Shown: piece by piece, positions 7,822 to 17,073 of the stretch
How the letters are laid out: the number at the start of each line of letters is the position of its first letter
How positions within the stretch are numbered: position 1 is the first letter of the stretch
Origin: Mycobacterium gordonae
Lineage (GTDB): Bacteria > Actinomycetota > Actinomycetes > Mycobacteriales > Mycobacteriaceae
Reading direction: 5' to 3'
NCBI RefSeq assembly: GCF_002101675.1
Contig: NZ_LQOY01000049.1
Coordinates: 1-48,295 of the forward strand
Length of the DNA: 48,295 bases
Translations under genes and position numbers: made by a program
The notes under the pieces: model-generated
Databases searched by the model: none
Seen by the model: only the letters and a program-made list of their open reading frames with translations
What the model was told of the DNA's origin: nothing

Positions 7822-8454
7822 ATGGCAGTGGCGGACAGCGCGAATCGCAGGGCCAACAAGCGGGGGCTGGCCACGCGCGAGGCGATGCTGCAGGCCGCCG
7901 TGACGGCCCTGGCCTCTGGGGATCCCGGAGCGGTTTCGGCGAACCGCATCGCCAAACAGATCGGGGTCACCTGGGGCACCGTGCAATATCAATTCGGGGA
8001 CGCCGACGGGTTTTGGGCGGCGGTGTTGCACCACACGGCGCAGCGGCGGGCCAACGTGTTCGCCAACCCCGACGCCGGGGCGTCGTTGCGGGAACGGGTC
8101 GCGGAGATCATCGACACGCTGTACGACGGGCTGACCTCGCCCGACTCGCGGGCGATCGAGAATTTGCGCGCGGCGTTGCCGCGTGATCCCAGCGAGCTGG
8201 ATCGGCTCTACCCGCGCACCGCCGCGGAACTGCGGTCGTGGGGCCAGGGCTGGCACGCGACCTGTCAGAAGGCGTTCGCCGACCTGCAGGTAGACCCCCA
8301 ACGGGTGCACGAGATCGCGACGTTGATCCCGGGCGCCATGCGCGGTCTGGTCTCCGAACGCCAGCTCGGCAGCTACGCCGACCTCGACGAGGCGCGCCGC
8401 GGACTGACCAACGCGATCGTCGCCTACCTGGCGGAGTCGGCCCGCGCAATCTGA
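7822..8454 (+). CDS. TetR-family transcriptional regulator
   Basis: This 210-residue protein has a TetR DNA-binding domain at about residues 15-65: LATREAMLQAAVTALA, then the helix-turn-helix VSANRIAKQIGVTWGTVQYQFGDADGFWAAVL. The C-terminal ligand-binding domain is unremarkable and variable. The ATG at 7822 fits the family's usual start; the frame is open far upstream, but that part lies antisense to the Rieske gene. It is divergent from the Rieske operon with an inverted repeat between them, so it probably represses that operon in the absence of its substrate or product. Confidence 0.88.
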   Translation: MAVADSANRRANKRGLATREAMLQAAVTALASGDPGAVSANRIAKQIGVTWGTVQYQFGDADGFWAAVLHHTAQRRANVFANPDAGASLRERVAEIIDTLYDGLTSPDSRAIENLRAALPRDPSELDRLYPRTAAELRSWGQGWHATCQKAFADLQVDPQRVHEIATLIPGAMRGLVSERQLGSYADLDEARRGLTNAIVAYLAESARAI

Positions 8455-8491
8455 CAGGATTCACCGCCCGGCGACTGGGTACGACAGGGGC

Positions 8492-9853
8492 GTGCCACAG
8501 ACGAACGAACTGACAGTCCTCGACCCGCGCACCGGCGACGTGGCGTCCCGAACGCGGGTCGCGGAAGAACAGGAATGTGACCAGGCGGTTGCGCGCGCCC
8601 GCGCGGCCGGCACCGCATGGGCGCGTACCGCGCCGGCGGAGCGCGCCACCCGCGTCAGGGATGCCGCCGCGGCGGTGGAAGCCGTGGCCAAAGAACTCGC
8701 CGAACTGGTGCAGCGCGAGACCGGCAAGCCGCTCGACGATGCGCTGGGGGGTGTGCAGGCCGGCGTGGACACCCTGCGGCAGTACGCCGAACTTGGTCCG
8801 CTGCACCGCGGCCGGAGTCTCCAAGGCAACTGGGCTGCAACCGATTTCATGATCGCCGAGCCGCGAGGCGTGGTCGCGGTGCTGACGCCGTGGAATGACC
8901 CGGTCGCCGTCGCGGCCGGCTTGCTCGGTGCTGCGCTGGTGACCGGCAACACCGTGGTGCACAAACCCAGCGAACGCTGCCCATCGGCGGGCCGGCGCTT
9001 CGCCGAACTGATCGCCGCGCATCTCCCCGAGGGTGTGCTGGAGATCGTCGACGGCGAGGCGGGCGTCGGCGCCCGGTTGGCCGCAGCGGACGTCGACGTG
9101 GTGGCCCATGTCGGCAGTTCGGCCACTGGCCGCGAGATCGCCCGGTCCTGCGCGGACCGCGGAGCCAAGGCGCTACTCGAGAACGGCGGCAACGACCCCT
9201 TGATCGTCGATGCCGGGGTGGACCCGCGGTGGGCCGCCGAGCAGGCGGCGACCGGCGCGTTCGCCAACGCCGGCCAGATCTGTGTGTCGGTCGAACGCAT
9301 CTACGTGGTGGCGTCGGTGGCACAACGCTTCCTCGACGCGCTCGTGGAGCAGGCCGGCACCTGGGAGACCCGGATCGGACCTCTGGTGGACCAGCGTCAC
9401 TGCGAGCACGTACACCGGCACGTCCAGGACGCGGTCGACAAGGGCGCGACTGTGCTGACCGGGGGTGAACCCGGCCCGGGGCCGGGCTCGTTCTACCCCC
9501 CGACAGTGCTGACCGGTTGCGAAACGGACATGCTCGTCTTCACCGAAGAGACGTTCGGCCCGGTTGCGCCGGTGCGCGTGGTGGATGATTTCGAGACGGC
9601 GCTGGCCGAAGCCGCCCGCGACCGGTACGGACTCGCCGCGACCGTATTGACCCCGAATATGGCTCGCGCACAAGCAGCTTGGCGTACCTTGCCAGTGGGT
9701 ACGGTCAAGGTCAACGCGGTATTCGGCGGGGCCCCGGGCGGGGCATCGGAGCCGCGCCGGGCCAGCGGCAGTGGTTTCGGCTTCGGCCCGGAACTGCTCG
9801 ACGAGATGACCGCTGTCAAGGTGGTGCACTGGACGGCGCCGGACGGTGACTGA
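8492..9853 (+). CDS. Aldehyde dehydrogenase family protein
   Basis: This 453-residue enzyme oxidises an aldehyde to an acid with NAD(P)+. The catalytic Cys264 lies in NAGQICVSVERIYV and the general base Glu230 in LLENGGNDP. The motif VLTPWNDPV and the C-terminal ETFGPVAPVRV are also conserved. The ENGGN form differs slightly from the common ELGGK. The start is a GTG at 8492, 38 bases after the TetR stop. It may serve the same pathway as the Rieske operon, but no operator is visible in the short gap. Confidence 0.9.
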   Translation: MPQTNELTVLDPRTGDVASRTRVAEEQECDQAVARARAAGTAWARTAPAERATRVRDAAAAVEAVAKELAELVQRETGKPLDDALGGVQAGVDTLRQYAELGPLHRGRSLQGNWAATDFMIAEPRGVVAVLTPWNDPVAVAAGLLGAALVTGNTVVHKPSERCPSAGRRFAELIAAHLPEGVLEIVDGEAGVGARLAAADVDVVAHVGSSATGREIARSCADRGAKALLENGGNDPLIVDAGVDPRWAAEQAATGAFANAGQICVSVERIYVVASVAQRFLDALVEQAGTWETRIGPLVDQRHCEHVHRHVQDAVDKGATVLTGGEPGPGPGSFYPPTVLTGCETDMLVFTEETFGPVAPVRVVDDFETALAEAARDRYGLAATVLTPNMARAQAAWRTLPVGTVKVNAVFGGAPGGASEPRRASGSGFGFGPELLDEMTAVKVVHWTAPDGD

Positions 9854-9909
9854 GCGAAAGCTTGGGGATCGCGCGTTCATATCGCCCAAGGGTGGGGTAC
9901 CAAGGGTGT

Positions 9910-10881
9910 GTGAAAGGTCTGGCTGCACGGCTCGTGCAGATTTATCGACGAACGGGCGCCGACGTGCCCTTCGGGGATCCGGTCCCGTCGCACGGCACCG
10001 AAATGGAGGGCTGGTTCTGGCGCCTGTCGGACCGCCACGAGGGACGGGTGGTCGTCGCACTCTGCAGCGCCAACCGGCACCGTGACGGCGACTGGTCGAC
10101 AGCGGCGATCGCGCTGCATCCCGGCGGGGTCGTGCGCTCGGCGGCGGTCGACGGTGTGACCGCGAGTCAGACGCGGTTCGATGTGCGCGCGGAATCGGGT
10201 GCCAATCTGATCGATGCCGGCGCAGAACGCCTCAAGATGGTGCTCGGCGACACCGCGGTCGACCTGAAGTTTCACGACGCGTATCAATGGCCCAAGCCGT
10301 TCGGCGGCGGCGGCATCTTCTCCTCGGTGCCGTTCCTCAACCAGTACTGGCATCCGTACCGGTTGGGCGGCAAAGCCTCGGGCACCGTGACCCATCAAGA
10401 CCAGCGTTGGGAATTCACCGACGCCGCTCTTTACTGCGAACGCAATTGGGGAGCGGGCTTTCCGCTGAGGTGGTGGTGGGGTCAGGCTCACGACTTCGGC
10501 GAAGCCGACGTCTCCGTGGCGTTCTCGGGAGGTCTGCTGGAGCTCGGACCACTCAACCGTCATGTCACGGGAGTCGTTGTGCGACTGGGAGATCGGGTGA
10601 TACGCATCACTCCTCCCGCTTGGGTGTCATCGCACTGCGACGCGCAACGGTGGCACATCGATGCCCGCACCCCGCGCTATCGCGTCGAACTCGACGGGCG
10701 TGGCACCCCGCAGGGGCAGCACGTGCTGCCCGTGCCGCTGCCGGCCGAGCGCCGCAATATCGACTCTGACTACGAAAACCTGGCCGGCACGTTGCACTGC
10801 CGGATCCGGGAATGGGGTCGCGTCTTTTTCGAGGGCACATCGACGCTGGCCGGCCTCGAGGTCGGCAGCCGACCGTCATGA
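9910..10881 (+). CDS. Tocopherol cyclase-like protein
   Basis: This protein of about 323 residues resembles the proteins annotated in mycobacteria as tocopherol cyclase family. It is predicted to be mostly beta-sheet and has many aromatic residues, for example WPKPFGGGGIFSSVPFLNQYWHPY and YCERNWGAGFPLRWWWGQAH. Plants use the family for chromanol ring closure, but mycobacteria do not make tocopherol, so the bacterial role is unknown. A lipocalin-like lipid-binding or cyclase role is possible. The GTG at 9910 is chosen; a TTG at 9862 would add 16 residues. It follows the aldehyde dehydrogenase by 56 bases. Confidence 0.65.
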   Translation: MKGLAARLVQIYRRTGADVPFGDPVPSHGTEMEGWFWRLSDRHEGRVVVALCSANRHRDGDWSTAAIALHPGGVVRSAAVDGVTASQTRFDVRAESGANLIDAGAERLKMVLGDTAVDLKFHDAYQWPKPFGGGGIFSSVPFLNQYWHPYRLGGKASGTVTHQDQRWEFTDAALYCERNWGAGFPLRWWWGQAHDFGEADVSVAFSGGLLELGPLNRHVTGVVVRLGDRVIRITPPAWVSSHCDAQRWHIDARTPRYRVELDGRGTPQGQHVLPVPLPAERRNIDSDYENLAGTLHCRIREWGRVFFEGTSTLAGLEVGSRPS

Positions 10882-10945
10882 CGAGCCGACTGGTCAGCCG
10901 ACACATGCAGAATTGGGTACGCTGCAACGCCATGAGGCGGACGCG

Positions 10946-11875
10946 ATGAGCGCGGGCCTGTTCGGCCTGTTGGACGACGTCGCGCTGTTTGCGCGGCTCA
11001 CCGCCGCATCGTTGGACGACGTGAGCGGTGCCGCCGGACGGGCGACCGCCAAGGCGGCGGGCGTGGTCATCGATGACACCGCCGTCACGCCGCAGTACGT
11101 AGACGGGATCTCGGCCGAGCGTGAATTGCCCATCATCAAGCGCATTGCGCTGGGGTCGCTGCGGAACAAGCTGTTCTTCATCCTGCCCGGCGCAATGTTG
11201 CTCAGCCAGTTCGCGCCGTGGTTGCTGAGCCCGATTCTGATGCTGGGGGCTACGTACCTGTGTTACGAAGGCGCCGAGAAGGTGTGGGGCACGCTGCGCG
11301 GTCACGACCACGGGACGCAAGAGCCGGAGAGCGAGGGTCACATGGTGGCCGGCGCAATCCGGACGGACTTCATCCTCTCAGCCGAGATCATGGTGATCGC
11401 ACTCAACGAGGTGGCCGCTCAGGCGTTCGTACCCCGCTTGGTGATCTTGGTGATCGTTGCGTTGGTCATCACCCTGGCCGTATACGGGGTCGTCGCCGGC
11501 ATCGTCAAGATGGACGACGTGGGCCTGCACCTGAGCCGGACCTCGTCTGGGCTCGGCAGGAAGATCGGGCGCGGTTTGGTAGCGGGGATGCCCAAACTGC
11601 TGGGGCTGCTGTCCGCCGTCGGGACGGTGGCCATGCTCTGGGTCGGCGGCCACATTCTGCTGATGGGCGCTGACCATCTCGGTTGGCACACACCTTATGG
11701 ATTGGTGCACCACGCGCAGGAGTGGATGCACCACGCAGCGGGACCGGTCGGCGGAATACTCGGCTGGTTGGTCAACACCGCCATGTCCGCTGTGGTCGGA
11801 TCCGTGATCGGAGCTGCCGTGTTGCCCTTCGTGCATCTGCTGCAACGGGTGCGCCGGCCCGGCTCGCCGACTTAG
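10946..11875 (+). CDS. DUF808 multi-pass inner membrane protein
   Basis: This 309-residue membrane protein matches the DUF808 (YedI) family. The opening GLFGLLDDVALFARLTAASLDD and the segment KNK-like LRNKLFFILPGAMLLSQFAPWLL are characteristic, followed by GATYLCYEGAEKVW. Several hydrophobic segments follow (about 85-110, 160-200, 225-250, 275-300). The family function is not established. Its last four bases overlap the end of the convergent gene on the other strand. Confidence 0.85.
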   Translation: MSAGLFGLLDDVALFARLTAASLDDVSGAAGRATAKAAGVVIDDTAVTPQYVDGISAERELPIIKRIALGSLRNKLFFILPGAMLLSQFAPWLLSPILMLGATYLCYEGAEKVWGTLRGHDHGTQEPESEGHMVAGAIRTDFILSAEIMVIALNEVAAQAFVPRLVILVIVALVITLAVYGVVAGIVKMDDVGLHLSRTSSGLGRKIGRGLVAGMPKLLGLLSAVGTVAMLWVGGHILLMGADHLGWHTPYGLVHHAQEWMHHAAGPVGGILGWLVNTAMSAVVGSVIGAAVLPFVHLLQRVRRPGSPT

Positions 11876-12321
11876 TCCGCCGGCTCCCCTGCGTCCCAGA
11901 TGTGCTGTGTCTCTTGGCTAACCGACCGATGATGGGTCTGCTGGAAGTTGCGCCCGCCTCGGCCGAACGTCGCGACGACCGCGGCGGGTGCGCCGGATTC
12001 GAGCAGCGGCTCAGCCAGCCACGTGCAACGCCGTACGTGCACCAGGTCGACGGCCACCGCGCCGGGGTCCTCGTCGCGAAAATAGGGTCCGGCCACCCGG
12101 CCGAGCCAGAACAATCGGTCCTGATCGCGGGTCCACACGAACGAGCCTTCGGGTAAGGCGGCGAAGCGGTCGACCCGGCGGGCCAGGCGTTCCTCCTCGG
12201 CCGCGTTGCGCACCAGCCGGCCGAAGCCGCACAGCCCCAGCCTGAGGGCGCGTTCGAGGGTGGCTCGCCAATCGATCTCGTTGCTGCGGGAGCGCATTGG
12301 AGCGCGGTAGACGTCGGCCAT
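11872..12321 (-). CDS. Conserved hypothetical protein
   Basis: This 149-residue soluble protein has no domain I can name. It opens with MADVYRAPMRSRSNEIDW, and a central region (FVWTRDQDRLFWLGRVAGPYFRDEDP) is rich in aromatic and acidic residues. The C-terminus (FGRGGRNFQQTHHRSVSQETQHIWD) looks like a conserved tail. An in-frame ATG at 12330 would add three residues. The gene is divergent from, and abuts, the small membrane protein gene, so the two promoters must overlap the start codons; leaderless transcripts are likely. Confidence 0.6.
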   Translation of the reverse strand: MADVYRAPMRSRSNEIDWRATLERALRLGLCGFGRLVRNAAEEERLARRVDRFAALPEGSFVWTRDQDRLFWLGRVAGPYFRDEDPGAVAVDLVHVRRCTWLAEPLLESGAPAAVVATFGRGGRNFQQTHHRSVSQETQHIWDAGEPAD

Positions 12322-12340
12322 GCCGCTCATTGTGCGCGCT

Positions 12341-12580
12341 ATGCTGTGGACGGTGTCCACCTTCAAGCGCTATCTCGTCATCCAGGCGATGGTGTTCGTG
12401 TGCGGCATCGTCGGCCCGATCTTCCTGATCATATTCTTCTCCGCGCCAATGGATCCGCACATGAAGTGGGCCTACTGGTGGGGCCTTTTCATCACCTACA
12501 TCGACGTGATGATCGCGATCGGGATCACGGCAAGCACCCCGGAGAACGCCGGAGCTCAGGTGCCGCAGAAGGTTCGGTAG
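12341..12580 (+). CDS. Small two-helix membrane protein
   Basis: This protein of 79 residues has two hydrophobic segments, at about 14-34 ([18 protein letters not shown]) and 45-64 ([20 protein letters not shown]), joined by a short acidic loop. It has no recognisable family. The start could be ATG 12320, ATG 12341 or GTG 12353; 12341 avoids overlap with the divergent gene. Its end overlaps the convergent SelO gene by 25 bases. Confidence 0.6.
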   Translation: MLWTVSTFKRYLVIQAMVFVCGIVGPIFLIIFFSAPMDPHMKWAYWWGLFITYIDVMIAIGITASTPENAGAQVPQKVR

Positions 12581-14010
12581 ACACCGAAGTCCACGGGCGC
12601 GGGGGAGGCGTACCGCTCCAGCCCGGGCCGCTCCGTGTACGGATCGCCGATCGCATCGAGGAGTCGATGCAACGGTTCGAGGTCACCGGCGGTCGCCGCG
12701 GTCAATGCCTCCTCGACGAGGTGGTTGCGCGGGATGTACAGCGGGTTGACCCGGTCCATGGCCTCGGGGTCGGGGCCTAGGGCACGCCAGCGTCGCGCCC
12801 AGTCGTCAAACCGTGCGGGATCGACGAATTGCCCCCGTGCCGCTTCGTCGTTGCCGCGCGCGGCTCCGGCAAGGTGGCGGAAGAACGAGGTGAAGTCGAC
12901 GTGGCTCTCCTGCAGCATGGGCAGCAGTTCGTCGATCAACGGCACCACGGTGTCCACGTCGGTGGCCACCCCCAGTTTGGCGTGCATACCGGAGAGCCAT
13001 GCGGAATGGTAGGCGTGAAACCCGTCAAATGCGTGCTCTATCAAGGCAATCGACTCGTTGACATCGTCGCCGAGCAACGGCAGCAGCGTCTCGGCGAACC
13101 GCGCGAGATTCCAGGCGGCGATGGTCGGTTGATTGCCGTAGGCGTAGCGGCCCCAGGCGTCGATCGAGCTGAAGACGGTGTCGGGGTCGTAGGCCTCCAT
13201 GAATGCGCACGGACCGTAGTCGATGCTCTCGCCGGAGATCGTCATGTTGTCGGTGTTCATCACCCCGTGGATGAAACCGACCAGCATCCAGCGCGCCACC
13301 AACGATGCCTGAGCGGCGACCACCCCTTCGAACAGCGCGAGGTAGCGGTTCTCGGCGCTGGCCGCGTCCGGATGGTGGCGGGCGATGGCGTGGTCGGCGA
13401 GCCGCCGCAGCAGGTCCAGATCGCCTGTGGCAGCAGCATATTGGAAGCTTCCGACGCGCAGATGGCTGCTCGCCACACGCACCAGCAACGCGCCCGGCAG
13501 CATCGTCTCGCGAGCCACCGGACGACCGGTGGCCACCACGGCCAACGATCGGGTCGTCGGAATCCCCAACGCGTGCATGGCCTCGCTGATGACGTACTCG
13601 CGCACCATCGGCCCGACGGCGGCCAATCCGTCGCCGCCGCGAGCGAACGGTGTGCGCCCAGAACCCTTGAGGTGGATGTCGCGCAGGCGCCCGTCGGCGT
13701 CGGTGAGCTCGCCGAGCAACAGCGCGCGCCCGTCCCCCAACCGCGGTACGTAACCGCCGAACTGGTGCCCGGCGTAGGCCTGGGCTACCGGTGCAGCGCC
13801 GGTGGGCACCAGGTTGCCGGCCAGAAACCGTAGTCCGTCGGGGCTGGTCAGCCACGTGGTATCGAGACCGAGAGCGTCGGCCAGCGGTTCGTTGAGCACC
13901 AGCAGCCGTGCCTCGGGTGGCACTTCGGCCTGCCAGGGGACCGCCATCTCGGGCAACTCGCGCGCGAAGCGGTCCTGCAGGGTGATGGTGATGTCGGGGG
14001 TAACGCTCAC
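12556..14010 (-). CDS. selO: SelO/YdiU-family protein adenylyltransferase
   Basis: This 484-residue protein belongs to the SelO (UPF0061) pseudokinase family, which transfers AMP from ATP to protein hydroxyls and responds to oxidative stress. Family motifs in order are [86 protein letters not shown] (the metal-binding and catalytic core) and [15 protein letters not shown]. The C-terminus ends in FCGT, placing a cysteine at the third-last position, where animal SelO has selenocysteine. The start is a GTG. It follows the 46-aa gene by 20 bases and probably shares a transcript with the hemerythrin gene. Confidence 0.93.
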   Translation of the reverse strand: MSVTPDITITLQDRFARELPEMAVPWQAEVPPEARLLVLNEPLADALGLDTTWLTSPDGLRFLAGNLVPTGAAPVAQAYAGHQFGGYVPRLGDGRALLLGELTDADGRLRDIHLKGSGRTPFARGGDGLAAVGPMVREYVISEAMHALGIPTTRSLAVVATGRPVARETMLPGALLVRVASSHLRVGSFQYAAATGDLDLLRRLADHAIARHHPDAASAENRYLALFEGVVAAQASLVARWMLVGFIHGVMNTDNMTISGESIDYGPCAFMEAYDPDTVFSSIDAWGRYAYGNQPTIAAWNLARFAETLLPLLGDDVNESIALIEHAFDGFHAYHSAWLSGMHAKLGVATDVDTVVPLIDELLPMLQESHVDFTSFFRHLAGAARGNDEAARGQFVDPARFDDWARRWRALGPDPEAMDRVNPLYIPRNHLVEEALTAATAGDLEPLHRLLDAIGDPYTERPGLERYASPAPVDFGVYRTFCGT

Positions 14011-14030
14011 TTGTCACACACTACGGAGAA

Positions 14031-14171
14031 TCATCCGTCCTCGTTGGTGGCCAAACCTTCCGGGGGAGGAGTGGAATACGCGGGGTAGGCCGGCGGCGAC
14101 ACGACGCTGTCGTCGTGCTCGGTGGCGGCATCGTCTCGCTGCGGGTCATCCGGCGATTCGGGGTGGCTCAT
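14031..14171 (-). CDS. 46-residue acidic small protein
   Basis: This short open frame reads MSHPESPDDPQRDD onward, is rich in Asp, Glu and Pro, and ends at a TGA 20 bases before SelO. A strong ribosome-binding site (AGGAG, seven bases before ATG) overlaps the end of the hemerythrin gene, whose stop is ten bases away. Position and ribosome site make it a credible gene between hemerythrin and SelO. It has no cysteine and no membrane segment, and I recognise no family. Confidence 0.6.
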   Translation of the reverse strand: MSHPESPDDPQRDDAATEHDDSVVSPPAYPAYSTPPPEGLATNEDG

Positions 14172-14180
14172 CCAGTGCTC

Positions 14181-14747
14181 CTAGCTGACGGCTTGCTTGA
14201 TCAGGTCCCGTGCGCGGTCGAGCATCGATGCGAACGGTCCGACGGCGAAGTTCAACTTGGCCGATTCCACCCCGGCGTGCGGCCGGGTCGGTGCAATGGC
14301 CTCGGCGAGTTTCACCGCCGTGCCCAACCGCTTGAGCTCCTCGGCGTTCATGTCGCTCTGCAGCTTCTCGAACTCCTCGAGTTCCTCGTGCTCGGCATGG
14401 GCCAGCACCGCCTCGCGCAGCTTCGTCAACTCGTCGATGAATTCCTCCGAGGTGATGTCGAGGCTTTCGATCTTGGACAGCTGCTCCTTCGCGCTGTGCT
14501 CTTCCTGCAGCAAGCTGTCGACGATCGCATCGCCGGACTCGACTTCGCGGCGGGCGCGCGGATGGACGAACATCTCCTCGGCGGTCTCATGTACCGCGAG
14601 AAGCTGGCGCAATTCGATGAACGGTTTCTCGCGCGCTTGCGGATCCGACGCGAGCAGCACCTGGTCGAACATGTCCTCGATCAGGTCGTGCTGCGCTTTG
14701 AGGAAAGCGATGACTTCCTCGGGTGTTTCAACAATCATTTCGGGCAT
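14181..14747 (-). CDS. Hemerythrin HHE cation-binding domain protein
   Basis: This 188-residue protein has a hemerythrin-like four-helix bundle. The iron-ligand pattern is visible as His20 and acidic residues in AQHDLIEDMFDQ, HETAEEMFVHP, EEHSAKEQL and HAEHEELEEFE. The C-terminal 45 residues are outside the bundle. Mycobacterial proteins of this kind are linked to peroxide and nitric oxide responses. It heads a probable operon with the 46-residue protein and SelO, which also fits a redox-stress role. Confidence 0.88.
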   Translation of the reverse strand: MPEMIVETPEEVIAFLKAQHDLIEDMFDQVLLASDPQAREKPFIELRQLLAVHETAEEMFVHPRARREVESGDAIVDSLLQEEHSAKEQLSKIESLDITSEEFIDELTKLREAVLAHAEHEELEEFEKLQSDMNAEELKRLGTAVKLAEAIAPTRPHAGVESAKLNFAVGPFASMLDRARDLIKQAVS

Positions 14748-14834
14748 AGCGAATAAACCTCCGGTGAGGGGGGTCGGAAATTGCGGGCGGGGGGCTGTGC
14801 ACCGCTTTTCGGCGCATACCCGGGCAACGGGGTG

Positions 14835-15599
14835 CTAAAACTCAGGTCGTCGGTCGACCAGGCGTTTCACTTCTGCCAAGTCGTACGGCGCGCGCAGCCC
14901 GAGGATCAAATGCTCGGCGCCGGCCTCGACCAGGGACGTCATCAGGACGGGATCGGCGCGCTCGATCCAAACGGTGCGTTCGATCTCGCGCGCGTCGCGA
15001 CCGACCTCGTCACACCACTGGTCGAGGACCAGATTCTTGGCCCGGATCGTGTCCGCGTCGCCGTAGCCGTTCCACATGTCGGCGTGCTGCGCCACCAGGC
15101 GAAGCGTGCGTCGTTCCCCGTTGCCCCCGATCAGGATCGGCAACGGGCCCAGCGGTGGCGGCTGCAGTAGGGCCAGGCGCCGGCGGATGCGGGGCAGCGA
15201 CGTGGCGAGCAGGTCGAGTCGTTGCGCGGGTGTGCGCACGGGATAGCCGTACTCGATCTCGTCCTTATCCATCCATCCCGACCCGATGCCCAGCACCGCA
15301 CGGCCCCCCGAGAGGTGATCCAGGGTGCGGGCCATGTCGGCCAGTAGGTCCGGGTTGCGGTAGCAGCAGCCGGTCACCAGCATCCCGATCTGGGAGACGT
15401 TCGCGGTCGTGACGGCCATCGCGGCAAGGATCTGCCAGCCCTCGAAATGTGCTTCGTCGGCGGCGCCGTACAGCGGCGGGAAGAAGTGGTCCCAGGTCCA
15501 CAGGCTGTCCACCCCGAGGTCGTCGACGGCCTGCCATGCCGCCCGCAAGCCGGCCATGGTGGTGTTCTGCGGATGAATTTGGACGCCGATTTTCACCAT
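14835..15599 (-). CDS. LLM-class F420-dependent oxidoreductase in the ars operon
   Basis: This 254-residue luciferase-like protein shows the family features VDDLGVDSLWTWDHFFP, LDHLSGGRAVLGIGSGWM and ILIGGNGERRTLRLVAQHADMWN. The ATG at 15599 lies five bases after the ACR3 stop, so it is co-transcribed with arsR and acr3. An F420-dependent reductase in an arsenite-efflux operon is unusual; a role with organoarsenicals or in redox support is only a guess. A much longer open frame upstream is antisense-like overlap with acr3 and was not used. Confidence 0.8.
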   Translation of the reverse strand: MVKIGVQIHPQNTTMAGLRAAWQAVDDLGVDSLWTWDHFFPPLYGAADEAHFEGWQILAAMAVTTANVSQIGMLVTGCCYRNPDLLADMARTLDHLSGGRAVLGIGSGWMDKDEIEYGYPVRTPAQRLDLLATSLPRIRRRLALLQPPPLGPLPILIGGNGERRTLRLVAQHADMWNGYGDADTIRAKNLVLDQWCDEVGRDAREIERTVWIERADPVLMTSLVEAGAEHLILGLRAPYDLAEVKRLVDRRPEF

Positions 15600-15604
15600 C
15601 GACG

Positions 15605-16696
15605 TCAAGCATGCTCCCCGCAGACGGGGCCGGGCGCTGGGAAACGCCGGCGCAGCGCCAGCGACACGTACACCAGCGCGACAAGAACCGGCACCTCGAT
15701 CAGGGGTCCGACGACACCGGCCAGGGCTTGTCCGGAGGTGGCGCCGTAGGTGGCGATTGCGACGGCGATGGCCAACTCGAAGTTGTTGCCGGCGGCAGTG
15801 AAGGCCAGCGTCGTGGTGCGTTCGTAACCCAGACCGAGCGCGGCGCCGAGTAGGTAGCCGCCGCCCCACATGATCGCGAAGTAAGCCAACAGCGGCAGCG
15901 CGATCCTGGCCACGTCCAACGGTCGGTGGGTGATCTGCTCACCTTGCAACGCAAAGAGAATCACGATGGTGAACAGCAGCCCGTAGAGTGCCCACGGGCC
16001 GACGATCGGTAGAAACCGCCCCTCGTACCAGTCGCGGCCCTTCGCGCGTTCGCCGAAGCGGCGCGACAGGTAGCCGGCCAACAGCGGAATCCCCAGGAAG
16101 ATGAGGACGGATTTGGCGATCTGCCAGGGTGACGTGGAGATCGAGGTCTGGGGCAGACCCAGCCAGCCGGGCAGCACCGACAGATAGAACCAGCCCAGTA
16201 CCGCGAACATCAGCACCTGGAACACCGAGTTCAGCGCGACTAGCACCGCGGCGGCCTCGCGGTCACCGCAGGCGAGGTCGTTCCAGATGATGACCATGGC
16301 GATGCAACGGGCGAGCCCGACGATGATCAGGCCGGTGCGGTACTCGGGCAGGTCGCCCAGCAGCAGCCAGGCGAGGGCGAACATCAGCGCCGGACCGAGG
16401 ACCCAGTTCAGCAAGAGGGAACTGACCAGCATTCTGCGGTCGGCGGTGACGGTGTCGAGGCGGTCATAGCGCACCTTGGCCAGCACCGGGTACATCATGA
16501 TCAGCAGCCCTAGGGCTATCGGCAGCGAAATGCCGTTGATCTGAACCTTTTCCAAAGTGGTGTTCAGCCCGGGTACCCCTCGGCCCAGCAGCAGGCCGGC
16601 GGCCATGGCGATGCCGATCCACACCGGGAGGAAACGGTCGAGGGTCGAGAGTCTGGCTACCACTGGTGCATGGTGTTGATCGGTTGCGTCGGTCAC
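15605..16696 (-). CDS. acr3: ACR3-family arsenite efflux transporter
   Basis: This 363-residue integral membrane protein exports arsenite. It has about ten transmembrane helices, and the essential ACR3 cysteine is in GLARCIAMVIIWNDLACGD, with the second family signature in AFTAAGNNFELAIAVAIA. M. tuberculosis Rv2643 is a fusion of ACR3 with an arsenate reductase; here the transporter stands alone and arsC is separate. The GTG at 16696 overlaps the arsR stop (GTGA), which decides the start. Confidence 0.93.
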   Translation of the reverse strand: MTDATDQHHAPVVARLSTLDRFLPVWIGIAMAAGLLLGRGVPGLNTTLEKVQINGISLPIALGLLIMMYPVLAKVRYDRLDTVTADRRMLVSSLLLNWVLGPALMFALAWLLLGDLPEYRTGLIIVGLARCIAMVIIWNDLACGDREAAAVLVALNSVFQVLMFAVLGWFYLSVLPGWLGLPQTSISTSPWQIAKSVLIFLGIPLLAGYLSRRFGERAKGRDWYEGRFLPIVGPWALYGLLFTIVILFALQGEQITHRPLDVARIALPLLAYFAIMWGGGYLLGAALGLGYERTTTLAFTAAGNNFELAIAVAIATYGATSGQALAGVVGPLIEVPVLVALVYVSLALRRRFPAPGPVCGEHA

Positions 16697-17067
16697 GCGG
16701 GTGCTCCTGAAACGGTGGTGCTGCGGACGGCGAGGGCTGCGGACAGGATGTGCACTGCTTCCGGTACGACCGCGTAGTACACCCACGAGCCGCGGCGCTG
16801 CGATGTCAGTAATCCGGCGTCGCGCAGCACCTTGAGGTGGTGGGAGATCGTGGGCTGTGAGACGGCTACACCCTCGGAGACCTCACAGACACACGCCTCG
16901 CCGCCGGCCCGGCTCGCGACCGCACTGAACAGCTGGAGCCGGACTGGGTCGGCCAGCGCTTTGAGCTTCACGACCAATTCGGCCGCCTGCTGCGCTGAGA
17001 GGGGTTCAGCCAGCAGTGGCGCCACCTCGCAACCACTGTCCGTGGTAAGCGTCCTGTATTTCGACAC
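16693..17067 (-). CDS. arsR: ArsR-family arsenic-responsive repressor (first copy)
   Basis: This 124-residue repressor has a winged helix (SQPTISHHLKVLRDAGLL) and the classic metalloid motif ACVCEV, equivalent to ELCVCDL of ArsR, at about residues 58-63. A further cysteine at residue 13 may help bind As(III). The start is GTG 17067. A 19-bp box shared with the arsC promoter lies seven bases upstream, and a -10-like TATCGA precedes the start closely, so the mRNA may be leaderless. It is the first gene of arsR-acr3-oxidoreductase. Confidence 0.92.
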   Translation of the reverse strand: MSKYRTLTTDSGCEVAPLLAEPLSAQQAAELVVKLKALADPVRLQLFSAVASRAGGEACVCEVSEGVAVSQPTISHHLKVLRDAGLLTSQRRGSWVYYAVVPEAVHILSAALAVRSTTVSGAPA

Positions 17068-17073
17068 TCATCG

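Noticed and set aside
12829..13833. 334-codon plus-strand frame opposite selO
   Set aside because: It is antisense to a well-conserved gene and shows no domain.
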